The notes under the pieces: generated by a model
The model's database searches: none
What the model saw: the letters and a program-made list of their open reading frames with translations, nothing else
Told to the model about the DNA's origin: nothing
Position numbers and translations under genes: made by a program
Source: a sulfur-oxidizing endosymbiont of Gigantopelta aegis
GTDB lineage: Bacteria; Pseudomonadota; Gammaproteobacteria; GRL18
Length of the DNA stretch: 64,000 nucleotides
Assembly: GCF_016097415.1 (NCBI RefSeq)
Contig: NZ_JAEHGE010000002.1
Location: 62,001-126,000 of the forward strand
Direction of reading: 5' to 3'
Part shown: positions 54,392 to 62,144 of the stretch, one piece after another
How the letters are laid out: every line of letters starts with the position of its first letter
Numbering within the stretch: the first letter of the stretch is position 1

Positions 54392-54545
54392 CTAATGTCT
54401 GGTGCATATCAACAAATAAAGGCGTATAGCAATAATCAATTGCTACCTGCTCGGCAAATTGCTTTTTTATTTCATCTATTTTTATTTTGGAAGAATATGC
54501 CCAAATGCACAGGACATCAGAGTAGTAAGTAATGGAAATACTCAT
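54392..54545 (-). pseudogene. DsbA-family oxidoreductase-like protein, N-terminal part
   Basis: The start is an ATG at 54545, 25 bp after the crp stop. It reads MSISITYYSDVLCIWAYSSK and then FAEQVAIDYCYTPLFVDM. The active-site position is CIWAY, with a single Cys13 rather than CxxC, as in isomerase-like or FrnE-type members. There is no signal peptide, so it is cytoplasmic. It is interrupted at codon 51 by IS3 copy 7; the rest is at 52485-53017. Confidence 0.8.
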
Positions 54546-54570
54546 GGTTTGAACCTATAACGCGTAATGA

Positions 54571-55206
54571 TTAACGTGTGCCAAAAATTACAATGGTTTT
54601 GCCTTTGACATAAATTAAGTTTTGCTCTTCAAGAATTTTCAGGACTCTACCGGCCATTTCACGTGAACAACCGACGATTTTTCCCAGTTCTTGACGAGTG
54701 ATTTTAATTTGCATACCATCAGGATGTGTCATGGCATCGGGTTGTTTGGCTAGCTCTAATAAAGTGCCAGCAATACGTCCAGTGACATCTAAAAAGGCCA
54801 AGTCACCCACTTTACGACTGGTTTTACGTAAACGATTGGCAATTTGTGTGGATATTTCAAACAGCACATCTGGAATGTTTTGGCGTAGGCCATTAAATTT
54901 GCTATAGCTTATCTCGGCAATTTCACTATCGGTTCTGGCTTTAACCCAGGCGCTACGATTGGCAGGTTGTGAAAATAAGCCCATTTCACCAAAAAAATCA
55001 CCATCATTTAGGTAGTCGAGCACGATTTCATGATCGTCCTTATCTTCTAATAAAACAGAAACGGAGCCTTTAACAATATAGTATAAGGTATCTGATTCAG
55101 TGCCGGCATGAATAATGGTTTTCTTGCTCGGATATTTTCGCTTGTGGCAATGAGTCAAAAATTCGGTAATGGCAGGGTTTTCTTCTTTTAGATTTATTAT
55201 TGACAT
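54571..55206 (-). CDS. crp: cAMP receptor protein family regulator (Crp/Vfr)
   Basis: This 211-residue global regulator has an N-terminal cyclic-nucleotide domain with the phosphate-binding cassette [20 protein letters not shown] (Glu, Arg and Ser that contact cAMP are present) and a C-terminal winged helix, [20 protein letters not shown], nearly matching the CRP recognition helix. I prefer the start at 55206 ([11 protein letters not shown]) over 55266, because it gives the standard Crp/Vfr length. It is divergent from a YhfA-type osmC gene, the neighbour of crp in E. coli. A DsbA-like gene follows 25 bp downstream. Confidence 0.92.
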   Translation of the reverse strand: MSIINLKEENPAITEFLTHCHKRKYPSKKTIIHAGTESDTLYYIVKGSVSVLLEDKDDHEIVLDYLNDGDFFGEMGLFSQPANRSAWVKARTDSEIAEISYSKFNGLRQNIPDVLFEISTQIANRLRKTSRKVGDLAFLDVTGRIAGTLLELAKQPDAMTHPDGMQIKITRQELGKIVGCSREMAGRVLKILEEQNLIYVKGKTIVIFGTR

Positions 55207-55475
55207 ACTAGTCTGCTTTAACTTTATGGTTGATTTGGATAATTCCAAAATGACGGTTGTGGCCAATCTTTATACAAAAAGTGTATTGCAAAAGAAAAAG
55301 TTATTGAGCCTCATGCTCATCTCTATAATAGAATAGCATGAAAATAGAAAAGTGCGATAATTTAATCAGAAATCTTTAGTTGATGTCACATTTAAGTGCT
55401 TAATAAAGTAGATATTAAGCTACGAGTCATGAAATAATGTTGCCCTGTGTTTTATAGAAAAAAAAGGCTAAGTCG

Positions 55476-55895
55476 ATGGATGTAAAAATAAAGTGGGTTG
55501 AAGACATGATGTTTATGGGGCAGTCTGGCAGTGGTCATGCTGTGGTCATGGATGGGCCGCCAGATTTAGGCGGCCGCAACATGGGGATTCGTCCTATGGA
55601 GATGATGTTGATGGGACTCGGGGGATGCACTTCATTTGATGTGATGCTTATTCTTAAACGCTCACGCCAGGATGTCACTGATTGTGTGGCGGAATTAAAT
55701 GCACAAAGAGCAGAAACCGACCCCAAAGTATTTACCAAAATTCATATTCACTTTGTGATTAGTGGCAATAATTTGAAAGAAAAAATGGTGGAACGTGCAG
55801 TGGAATTATCGGCAACCAAGTATTGTTCGGCTTCTATTATGCTGGCGCAAACGGTGGAAATTACTCATGATTATGAGATTGTTGAAACAAGATAA
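55476..55895 (+). CDS. yhfA: OsmC-family protein, YhfA type
   Basis: This 139-residue protein belongs to the OsmC/Ohr superfamily. The two conserved cysteines are in LMGLGGCTSFDVMLIL and ATKYCSASIMLAQTVEI. The N-terminal MDVKIKWVEDMMFMGQSGSG and the overall length match the YhfA subgroup, whose function is not settled (a thiol-peroxidase-like activity is assumed from relatives). It is divergent from crp across a 269-bp gap that must hold both promoters. It is intact. Confidence 0.88.
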   Translation: MDVKIKWVEDMMFMGQSGSGHAVVMDGPPDLGGRNMGIRPMEMMLMGLGGCTSFDVMLILKRSRQDVTDCVAELNAQRAETDPKVFTKIHIHFVISGNNLKEKMVERAVELSATKYCSASIMLAQTVEITHDYEIVETR

Positions 55896-55920
55896 ATAGT
55901 AGAGCCAAAATGATTGTAGG

Positions 55921-55955
55921 CGTAGCGTGGGCACAAAAAGCATGCCCACCCTACT
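55921..55955. repeat. Family 1 repeat, minimal hairpin
   Basis: CGTAGCGTGGGCAC and a GCATGCCCACCCTACTA-type arm form a 35-bp hairpin between the convergent osmC and rsmJ genes. It may serve as a transcription stop. Confidence 0.65.
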
Positions 55956-55967
55956 ACTGAACTCAGG

Positions 55968-56816
55968 TTAATTAAGGTGCGTAAAATAAATATCAAAGCG
56001 GTGTTTTTTCATATTCATCGACAATGATGGTTTTTGTTGATTGAGATAAGGTGCTTTTATGGGGCGCTTAACGACAACTCGCTTTTTGGCTAGCGGCAGG
56101 CAAGCAGTCAAGAGTTCACCGCTGTCATCATCATTGCCTATCAGTTGTTGAAAGGCTAACATTTCTTTTTTTACCAATGCCGATTTCTTTCTATGAGGAA
56201 ACATCGGATCTAAATAAATCACATCAGGCTGGGCAATTAACTGATCAGTAAAAAAAGAGCTACCGGGTTTGAAGTGAATAAAGTCTTTATTGTCGCTGTT
56301 ATTGCTGTTGTGACTATTATTTTGGACATGGATTAATTCGCGGGCATCGCCATAAATTAGTGTCATGCGAGCGATGATTTCAGCAATGGATGTATCACTT
56401 GTGGCGCGTTGTAGCGCATTACTCAAAAGTGCAGCAGATATTGGCGAGCGCTCCATCATGATGACTTGTGCACCCAGTGAAGCAAAGACAAACGCATCCT
56501 TGCCCATACCGGCCGTCGCATCAAGAATGAGTGGGTTGCTGTCTTTGTTTAAGCCAACGGCTTTGGCAATCGTTTGACCTTTACCGCCACCAAAAAGCCG
56601 TCTATGTGCAACTTGTCCTGTGGCAAAATCAATTGCAATAGGGCCGGGTGATTTTTTATCTGTTTGCAGTAATTGTAGTCGTTGTGGTGTGAGTTGTAGC
56701 TGAAAATTTTCGGTGTCAGCCTGATCGGCCATTGAGACAAAATGAAAGCCCCATTGTTGAGCAAGGTCTTTGGCTGCTTTATATAAGTCCGTTTGTGTGG
56801 CAGTAATGCGTATCAT
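55968..56816 (-). CDS. rsmJ: 16S rRNA (guanine(1516)-N(2))-methyltransferase
   Basis: This 282-residue SAM-dependent methyltransferase modifies G1516 of 16S rRNA. The SAM-binding motif is ILDATAGMGKDAFVFASLGA, then MMERSPISAALL. The catalytic-type motif is VIYLDPMFPHRKKSALVKKE, characteristic of RsmJ. The N-terminal part includes ATGQVAHRRLFGGGKGQTIA. It is slightly longer than E. coli RsmJ (about 250) owing to an Asn/Ser-rich insertion near residue 178. It is intact and monocistronic by appearance. Confidence 0.93.
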   Translation of the reverse strand: MIRITATQTDLYKAAKDLAQQWGFHFVSMADQADTENFQLQLTPQRLQLLQTDKKSPGPIAIDFATGQVAHRRLFGGGKGQTIAKAVGLNKDSNPLILDATAGMGKDAFVFASLGAQVIMMERSPISAALLSNALQRATSDTSIAEIIARMTLIYGDARELIHVQNNSHNSNNSDNKDFIHFKPGSSFFTDQLIAQPDVIYLDPMFPHRKKSALVKKEMLAFQQLIGNDDDSGELLTACLPLAKKRVVVKRPIKAPYLNQQKPSLSMNMKKHRFDIYFTHLN

Positions 56817-56857
56817 CGTACCCGAAAAATACCCGAAAATTAAATTGCTTGAGAAAT

Positions 56858-56896
56858 AAAAAAAGCTGTAACAGATTAACTGTTACAGCTTTTTTA
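56858..56896. terminator. Bidirectional Rho-independent terminator
   Basis: AAAAAAGCTGTAACAG, a 5-base loop, then CTGTTACAGCTTTTTT form a perfect stem with A-run and T-run on the two sides. It can therefore stop transcription from the ompA-like gene on the minus strand and any plus-strand transcript. It lies 61 bp beyond the ompA-like stop. Confidence 0.9.
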
Positions 56897-56909
56897 TAAA
56901 GGCTGTGTG

Positions 56910-56935
56910 CTCGGCTATCAAGCTTGATAGCCGAG
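56910..56935. repeat. Perfect 26-bp palindrome after the OmpA-like gene
   Basis: CTCGGCTATCAAG and CTTGATAGCCGAG are exact reverse complements with no spacer. It lies between the ompA-like stop codon and the terminator, so the transcript ends with two successive hairpins. An mRNA-stabilising role is plausible for a highly expressed envelope protein. Confidence 0.75.
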
Positions 56936-56956
56936 TCACTCTAGCTTACTAATTGC

Positions 56957-57604
56957 TTAGTTGTTGCTAGTGTCGATGTCGATAACAACACGACGGTTTT
57001 CAGCACGACCTTCTTTAGTAGAGTTATCAGCGATAGGATCGCTTTCGCCCTTACCTTCAGCAACAAAAGTAGCTTGTGCGCCAATTGAGTTCAGGAAGTT
57101 AATAACTGCTTCAGCACGTCTTACAGAAAGGCTCTGGTTATAAGCTTCTGGGCCAGTACTATCAGTGTGGCCTGTTACTAGAACAGTTTCTGTTTTATGA
57201 CAACCTTCAGGTACTTCTGCACGGATGAAATCTCTTGCTTCTTCTAGCTTTGACTTATCAATGTCACTAACTGTAGTGCTGTCAAATGCGAAGTGCAGGT
57301 TTTTCAGAACAATAATATCTGGACATGCAGGCGCACTATCAGTCATAACAACTTCTTTAACGTCATTAGCAACGATAACTTCAGCAACGCCCATTTTCTT
57401 TTCGTAACCACATTCTTCTAGTTTAACATCAGTGGCAGCGAAACGATCACGCCAGCACTCACCATAACTATTTTTCCACACTTCACCATAAGATGTAGTG
57501 ACATAATTTTCAACAAAACCATCACCCCCAGCAGTGGCTGAAGCTGATACAATACCTATAGCTAAACCAATAGCTGACATAGCAAATAGCTTTTTCATAG
57601 ACAT
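56957..57604 (-). CDS. OmpA-family peptidoglycan-binding protein
   Basis: This 215-residue exported protein has a signal peptide of residues 1-25 (LFAMSAIGLAIGIVSASATA). A short middle domain contains three cysteines. The C-terminal OmpA-like domain starts at LKNLHFAFDSTTVSDID and has VLVTGHTDSTGPEAYNQSLS and AEGKGESDPIADNSTKEGRA, then ENRRVVI, which bind meso-DAP of peptidoglycan. There is no beta-barrel, so it resembles short OmpA-like proteins of gammaproteobacteria. It is intact, with a likely promoter and a strong terminator of its own. Confidence 0.85.
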   Translation of the reverse strand: MSMKKLFAMSAIGLAIGIVSASATAGGDGFVENYVTTSYGEVWKNSYGECWRDRFAATDVKLEECGYEKKMGVAEVIVANDVKEVVMTDSAPACPDIIVLKNLHFAFDSTTVSDIDKSKLEEARDFIRAEVPEGCHKTETVLVTGHTDSTGPEAYNQSLSVRRAEAVINFLNSIGAQATFVAEGKGESDPIADNSTKEGRAENRRVVIDIDTSNN

Positions 57605-57643
57605 AACGATCCCTTTTCTTTTAAAAATGATTTATCATGTTCT

Positions 57644-57672
57644 AGGATAGCTTGCTATATCAGATGTTGCAA
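57644..57672 (-). promoter_or_regulatory. Possible sigma-70 promoter of the OmpA-like gene
   Basis: On the minus strand TTGCAA (57672-57667) and TATCCT (57649-57644) are 17 bp apart, close to the consensus spacing, and lie about 40 bp upstream of the start codon. The -10 match is partial. This is a prediction by eye. Confidence 0.4.
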
Positions 57673-57710
57673 GGGAAATATTAAATTTTTAGGGTTTTAG
57701 TAGAATATTG

Positions 57711-58019
57711 ATGCTTAATTATATTGTTTTTTTTTCTATAGCCGGATTAATCTGGTATTGGTGGAATTCTGTGAGTGCTTACGAGGTCGCTTATGGGCAG
57801 GCAAAATCAGCCTGCGCAAGGCTGGAACTGCAGTTTCTTGATGATACGCTGGATGTGATAAAGCTACGCTTATGTCGTCATCCTCATGGCTATATGCAAT
57901 TGTGTAGAGTCTATGAATTTGAGTTCAGTAGTGATGGCGATAGCCGTTATAAAGGCTATGTCAAACTCAGTGGCACTAAGTTTGAGGGGATCGATATGGA
58001 TGCTTATCGTATTGATTAG
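57711..58019 (+). CDS. DUF3301 family protein
   Basis: This 102-residue protein has one N-terminal membrane segment (IVFFSIAGLIWYWW). A conserved domain follows with YGQAKSACARLELQFLDDTL, then KLRLCRHPHGYMQLCRVYEF and EFSSDGDSRYKGYVKLSGT. The pattern matches DUF3301 proteins of gammaproteobacteria; the function is unknown. I chose the ATG at 57711 over the TTG at 57708. It is convergent with srkA. Confidence 0.8.
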   Translation: MLNYIVFFSIAGLIWYWWNSVSAYEVAYGQAKSACARLELQFLDDTLDVIKLRLCRHPHGYMQLCRVYEFEFSSDGDSRYKGYVKLSGTKFEGIDMDAYRID

Positions 58020-58043
58020 TCCCTAAGGATATATACCCCAGTA

Positions 58044-59030
58044 TCATGGGTATAGTTGCAGGGGTGGTTCCTGTAGAATAGCGAGTTGTTCTTTGAGTTG
58101 CAAAATATGCTCACCCCAAAATTGTTCCGTGTTAAACCATGGAAAAGCTCTTGGGAAGGCAGGATCATCCCAGCGTTTGGCCAACCAACCGGCATAATGG
58201 ACGATTCTCATGCTGCGCAGTGATTCAATCAGATTGATTTCACTGCGGTCAAAATCACAAAACTCTTCGTAGCCTTCTAATACTTCTCGTAATTGCATTT
58301 CCTGTTCCTGGCGTTCACCGGAAAGTAGCATCCAAAGATCCTGAATCGCAGGGCCATTACGACTATCATCAAAATCAACAAAGTGCGGGCCATTGTCTGT
58401 CCATAAAATATTGCCCGGATGACAATCACCGTGGAGGCGAATTAATTGCGGTGCAAACTGTTTGTAGTTGCTTTGCACGTGATGCAAAATATCACTGACA
58501 ATGGCTTTATAGGAGTCAACAAATAGCGCTGGCATAAAGTCATGTTCAAGGATGTATTCAAAGGGTCGCATGATAAATGATTCAATCGACAGGGTAGGGC
58601 GGTGTTGGAATTGACACGCTTTTCCCACTGCATGAATGCGTCCCATTAATTTGCCTAACCAATAGAGGTGATCCATATCGGTCAGTTCTGGTGCGCGTCC
58701 CCCTCGGCGCAAATACAGTGCAAAGCGATAGCCTTTATAATCAAAGAGACTTTCATTGTCTAAAAAAATAGGCGGTACTGCAGGGATATCCAGTTCGTGC
58801 AGTTCCTGAGAGAAAAGATGTTCTTCTAATATTTGCTCGTTACTCCACCGCCCGGGGCGATAAAATTTGGCAATAATGGGAGCTTCTTCTTCAATACCAA
58901 CCTGATAAACCCGGTTTTCATAACTATTGAGTGCCAATATCCGGGCGTCGGATAAATAACCTTTGCTTTCAACAGCATTGAGCACTGCATCGGGATCGAG
59001 TTTGGAATAATCTTCAATTGAGTCGGTCAT
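58044..59030 (-). CDS. srkA: Stress response kinase A (YihE)
   Basis: This 328-residue APH-like Ser/Thr kinase counteracts envelope-stress-induced cell death in E. coli. Visible are LNSYENRVYQVGIEEEAPII with AKFYRPGRWS (nucleotide-binding Lys), the catalytic loop LIRLHGDCHPGNILW and the metal-binding HFVDFDDSRNGPAIQD. The length is standard and the frame intact. In E. coli the gene lies before dsbA; here its neighbours are a DUF3301 gene and a DUF3549 gene. Confidence 0.93.
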   Translation of the reverse strand: MTDSIEDYSKLDPDAVLNAVESKGYLSDARILALNSYENRVYQVGIEEEAPIIAKFYRPGRWSNEQILEEHLFSQELHELDIPAVPPIFLDNESLFDYKGYRFALYLRRGGRAPELTDMDHLYWLGKLMGRIHAVGKACQFQHRPTLSIESFIMRPFEYILEHDFMPALFVDSYKAIVSDILHHVQSNYKQFAPQLIRLHGDCHPGNILWTDNGPHFVDFDDSRNGPAIQDLWMLLSGERQEQEMQLREVLEGYEEFCDFDRSEINLIESLRSMRIVHYAGWLAKRWDDPAFPRAFPWFNTEQFWGEHILQLKEQLAILQEPPLQLYP

Positions 59031-59143
59031 TGCTTGCCTATTGATCGTGTTATAAGTAATTATGGGTGTAAAAAATCATGAACTATATCAGTAAAACTCC
59101 CGTATCAGATTGTGCTTTGTAATACTCTGAGTAGTTACTAAAT

Positions 59144-60286
59144 TTATAAAGTTTTAAAAAAAGAGCCGATTGCCTGACTCAGTTGTGGCGAACGTTCCGG
59201 AGAACGAAAAGCCGCTAAAATAACCTCCCGTAGCCCCGGAATAAACATGAGGTCAGCGACAATCGCTTTAAATGCACCGGGATATTCGCTCTCAGCAAGT
59301 GCCAGAGCTTCAAGGAAATCGGGTAGTATTTCCGGCTGAGTGACTGCGTGCCAGCTACGACCAGCCAGACTGGCGAGTAATTCAATATCAGCTTTAACCG
59401 CTGAGCCTAATACAGTTTGTAATAATTTAATTTGCTTGTCTGAAACGCTTGCTTGTGCGTTTGCTCGTGTTATGGCAAGACACCATTGATTAAGTTCCGC
59501 TGGTGCATTGCTCAATAGGGTGTTCAGGCGCTGGAAAATAATATCGCTCATGTCGTGGCTAATCTTATAATTTTCCAAGCAACTACAAAGTGCAGTAAAA
59601 GGTTCGATGGGAAGCTGAGATAGGGCATTGTTGATCAGCTTTTCATTATTATATTTAAGAGTGTCGCTTTCATCCAGACGAGCACAAATATCTGCAAAAC
59701 CTTGTATGCCTAATGATTGCCAGTCATTGTCATGCTTGGTGTCGTCTGCTATTTTGGCCAGATAATTTTGCGTGCTGGAATAAAACTCAGAGGTCGGTAA
59801 ATTTAATTGCTTATGTACCATGGCATGAAAATTGGCCATTTGCTCAGGCTTGGGAGTAAAACCATAGGGGTTATCTTGCATCGCTTTTTGCAATGCGTTC
59901 AGCTTATCTTCAGTATTATCGCTTTTTTGCTCCTGAGATAAGGTGAGATAATTCCCCAGCACTTCAAATAGACGGCGCAAAAAATCATCACGGGCAGCGA
60001 GATTCAGTTTTGCCTGCTCATCTAATGGTAATTTAATAAACCAGACATGCTGTTGCGCTTCATTGGCTTGCAGATCGACTTTGTTTTCCCCATGAGCTTT
60101 GTTTTTCCAGAACAGCAGGGCAAACCAAGCGTGTTGCAAGAAGGGCATTTGCCAGGGGATGCGGGTCTCTTCAAAGTCAATAAAATCGGCTTTTTCAACA
60201 GTAGAGACAATGCGCCCTAAATTATAGCATTGAAATTGACAGTCAATTTCAGAAAAAAACTGGTTAAAACTACGCATTGCTTTCAT
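59144..60286 (-). CDS. DUF3549 family protein
   Basis: A 380-residue protein with no signal peptide or membrane segment. Its opening, SFNQFFSEIDCQFQCYNLGR, with VEKADFIDFEETRIPWQMPF and HAWFALLFWKN, is typical of DUF3549 proteins found in gammaproteobacteria. The C-terminal half is helical and repeat-like (FTALCSCLENYKISHDMSDI). The function is unknown. Start 60286 could also be at the internal Met 12 bp later. It is intact. Confidence 0.75.
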   Translation of the reverse strand: MKAMRSFNQFFSEIDCQFQCYNLGRIVSTVEKADFIDFEETRIPWQMPFLQHAWFALLFWKNKAHGENKVDLQANEAQQHVWFIKLPLDEQAKLNLAARDDFLRRLFEVLGNYLTLSQEQKSDNTEDKLNALQKAMQDNPYGFTPKPEQMANFHAMVHKQLNLPTSEFYSSTQNYLAKIADDTKHDNDWQSLGIQGFADICARLDESDTLKYNNEKLINNALSQLPIEPFTALCSCLENYKISHDMSDIIFQRLNTLLSNAPAELNQWCLAITRANAQASVSDKQIKLLQTVLGSAVKADIELLASLAGRSWHAVTQPEILPDFLEALALAESEYPGAFKAIVADLMFIPGLREVILAAFRSPERSPQLSQAIGSFFKTL

Positions 60287-60320
60287 AAAGTGCTTTCCAT
60301 TATGGATTATACCCTGAGCT

Positions 60321-60502
60321 TAATTAGTGTCCATCCGTCAATAGGTTTTTTATATAAAGAACCGTAGGGTGGGCATGGCTTTATCTGCCCACGCTGACTC
60401 AAGCGCTTATTATGTACACTTTCAGCGTGGGCACAAAAAGCATGCCCACCCTACGGTCATAATTATCAAATGATTCTAGAATAAACGAATGGACACTAAT
60501 TA
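60321..60502. repeat. Family 1 palindromic repeat, full length
   Basis: This 182-bp reference copy has TAATTAGTGTCCATCCGT at one end and its near-complement ACGAATGGACACTAATTA at the other. Between them are two nested hairpins with CGTAGGGTGGGCA arms and an AAGCGCTT core. The right end includes the TAG stop of rnd (60496-60498). Confidence 0.85.
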
Positions 60503-61638
60503 AAGACCAGTTGACCGGCATTGTAGCTGAGCTGTGCTTTGCCTGCTAAAAACTGTAGTAAATGTTTGCCAATCAGTTCATTGCGCCAACCGGATAATAG
60601 GGCTAAGTCGCGCTTGCCTTTGATCAGAGCATCTAAGTCTTTGCGAGAGCATAAGCAGCGTGGGCTGATATTGTTATTATTGGCAGACAAATGCACAATG
60701 GCCATCAAACAATCTGCTAGTGCCTCTTCATTTTGGTTCAACTTGTCATAACTCGGTAGCTTCGGACAATCGTCATCAAGAGTATCTAGACCTTGTTGTA
60801 TCAGCTTGATAAGGGTGTCACCATTATACTCTAGAAACTTATGGCTCAAACCCTGAAGTTGTTGTAATTCACTGAGCTCACCGGGTGGATTGGTTGCCAG
60901 CGCAATAAGTAACTCATCGGTCATGACTCTGCGCCGGGGACGGTTTTGTTGTATCGCCAAGTCTTCACGAAAGGCCGCTAGATTTTTTAACACCGCCAGT
61001 TTTTGTTTCTTGAGCCGATTCATGCCCTTGGTTTTTTTCCACATCGTGTCGGGAGAAGGGGTATAGGTAGCGCTATTGGACAGAAATTGAAAGTCTTTTT
61101 GCAGCCATTCAAGACGGCCTAAATCCTGAAGCTTTTGTTTTTGTACCGGGTAGAGTTTTGCCAGATAGCGCACATCGTCAGCAGCATAGTCAATTTGTTT
61201 TTGAGTCAATGGCCGCTTGAGCCAGTCGGTGCGGGTTTGTGATTTATCTAACTCGACATTCAATAATAGTTTCACTAAGGCCGCATAGCCAATTTGTTCA
61301 CCATAGCCTAATAAAGCAGCACTGACCTGAGTATCAAAGAGTGCCTCAGGTACTGCATCATTGAGATGATAAAAAATTTCCATATCCTGCCGAGCGGAAT
61401 GAATGGCCTTGGGAATATCTTTATTATACAACACCGTCATCAGAGGACTGAGGTCTTCGATAGCCAGGGGATCGATGATGGCAATTTGCTCGCCATCACA
61501 GACTTGAAGCAAGGCTAAAATGGGGTAATAGGTGGTTTGTCTGACAAATTCAGTATCCAGTGCTAAAAACTCACTTTGAGCGAATTGCTGACAAATGGCG
61601 GCTAAACTGGCTTGATTATCAATAAAATGAACTTGCAT
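60496..61638 (-). CDS. rnd: Ribonuclease D
   Basis: This 380-residue 3'-5' exoribonuclease trims tRNA and other small RNA 3' ends. It has DEDDy motifs: FLALDTEFVRQTTYYP (Asp, Glu), AIHSARQDMEIFYHL (Asp) and IDYAADDVRYLAKLYPVQ (Asp, Tyr). Two HRDC-like domains follow (RLKKQKLAVLKNLAAFREDL, with MTDELLIALATNPP). The length is normal. The last codons TTT AAT TAG run into a family-1 repeat that provides the stop. Confidence 0.94.
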   Translation of the reverse strand: MQVHFIDNQASLAAICQQFAQSEFLALDTEFVRQTTYYPILALLQVCDGEQIAIIDPLAIEDLSPLMTVLYNKDIPKAIHSARQDMEIFYHLNDAVPEALFDTQVSAALLGYGEQIGYAALVKLLLNVELDKSQTRTDWLKRPLTQKQIDYAADDVRYLAKLYPVQKQKLQDLGRLEWLQKDFQFLSNSATYTPSPDTMWKKTKGMNRLKKQKLAVLKNLAAFREDLAIQQNRPRRRVMTDELLIALATNPPGELSELQQLQGLSHKFLEYNGDTLIKLIQQGLDTLDDDCPKLPSYDKLNQNEEALADCLMAIVHLSANNNNISPRCLCSRKDLDALIKGKRDLALLSGWRNELIGKHLLQFLAGKAQLSYNAGQLVFN

Positions 61639-62144
61639 TTATGACCTGTCTGTTTATATAAAAGAGTGGTGTCGGTAAATAATAATGGCGTTTATTTTAA
61701 CTTAATTAGCGTGGCTAAGATATTCTAATTGTTAAATTTACTCACTCATGAAAGTTGTTTAATATTTTTTTGAGTACAGCATAAGCGACTGCTTAGCAGT
61801 CTAAATCCATTGAATTTAGTATGGATATATAATAAAATACTCATCTACATTGCTAAGAGAATAGCAAGTAGCTGCTAAAATAAACCCTTTTTAAGGTCTT
61901 AGCGTCTGTATTTACCTGCCTAAAGAACGTCATTCTCCCTGCAATTATTATCTAACTCTATGGTCAAAGTTTATATACCCATGACACTTGGAAATGCAGA
62001 CTTCGTTATTTTAACTAAAAGCCTTAATCATGTAGTACTTATACAATCAATCGGCTCTTAGTCAAAATGCCTCGTTGCATTTCCAAGTGTCATGGGTATA
62101 GGTTTTATCTTTGATCTTTTCAAACAGCTAGGTACGCATAAATA
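61639..62144. other. Intergenic region with a MITE-like hairpin
   Basis: Apart from the inverted-repeat element at 61974-62100, this 506-bp gap between the divergent rnd and sulP genes shows no gene on either strand. It is A/T-rich and should contain both promoters. Confidence 0.4.
61974..62100. repeat. 127-bp element with perfect 25-bp inverted ends
   Basis: The arms at 61974-61998 (starting TATACCCATGACACTTGG) and 62076-62100 are exact reverse complements over 25 bases, and the inner flanks pair imperfectly, so the whole element can fold into one long hairpin. No coding capacity is seen. A reduced form with TATACCC and ATCATGGGTATA arms occurs at 58031-58052. It is probably a MITE. It lies 44 bp upstream of sulP. 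Confidence 0.75.
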
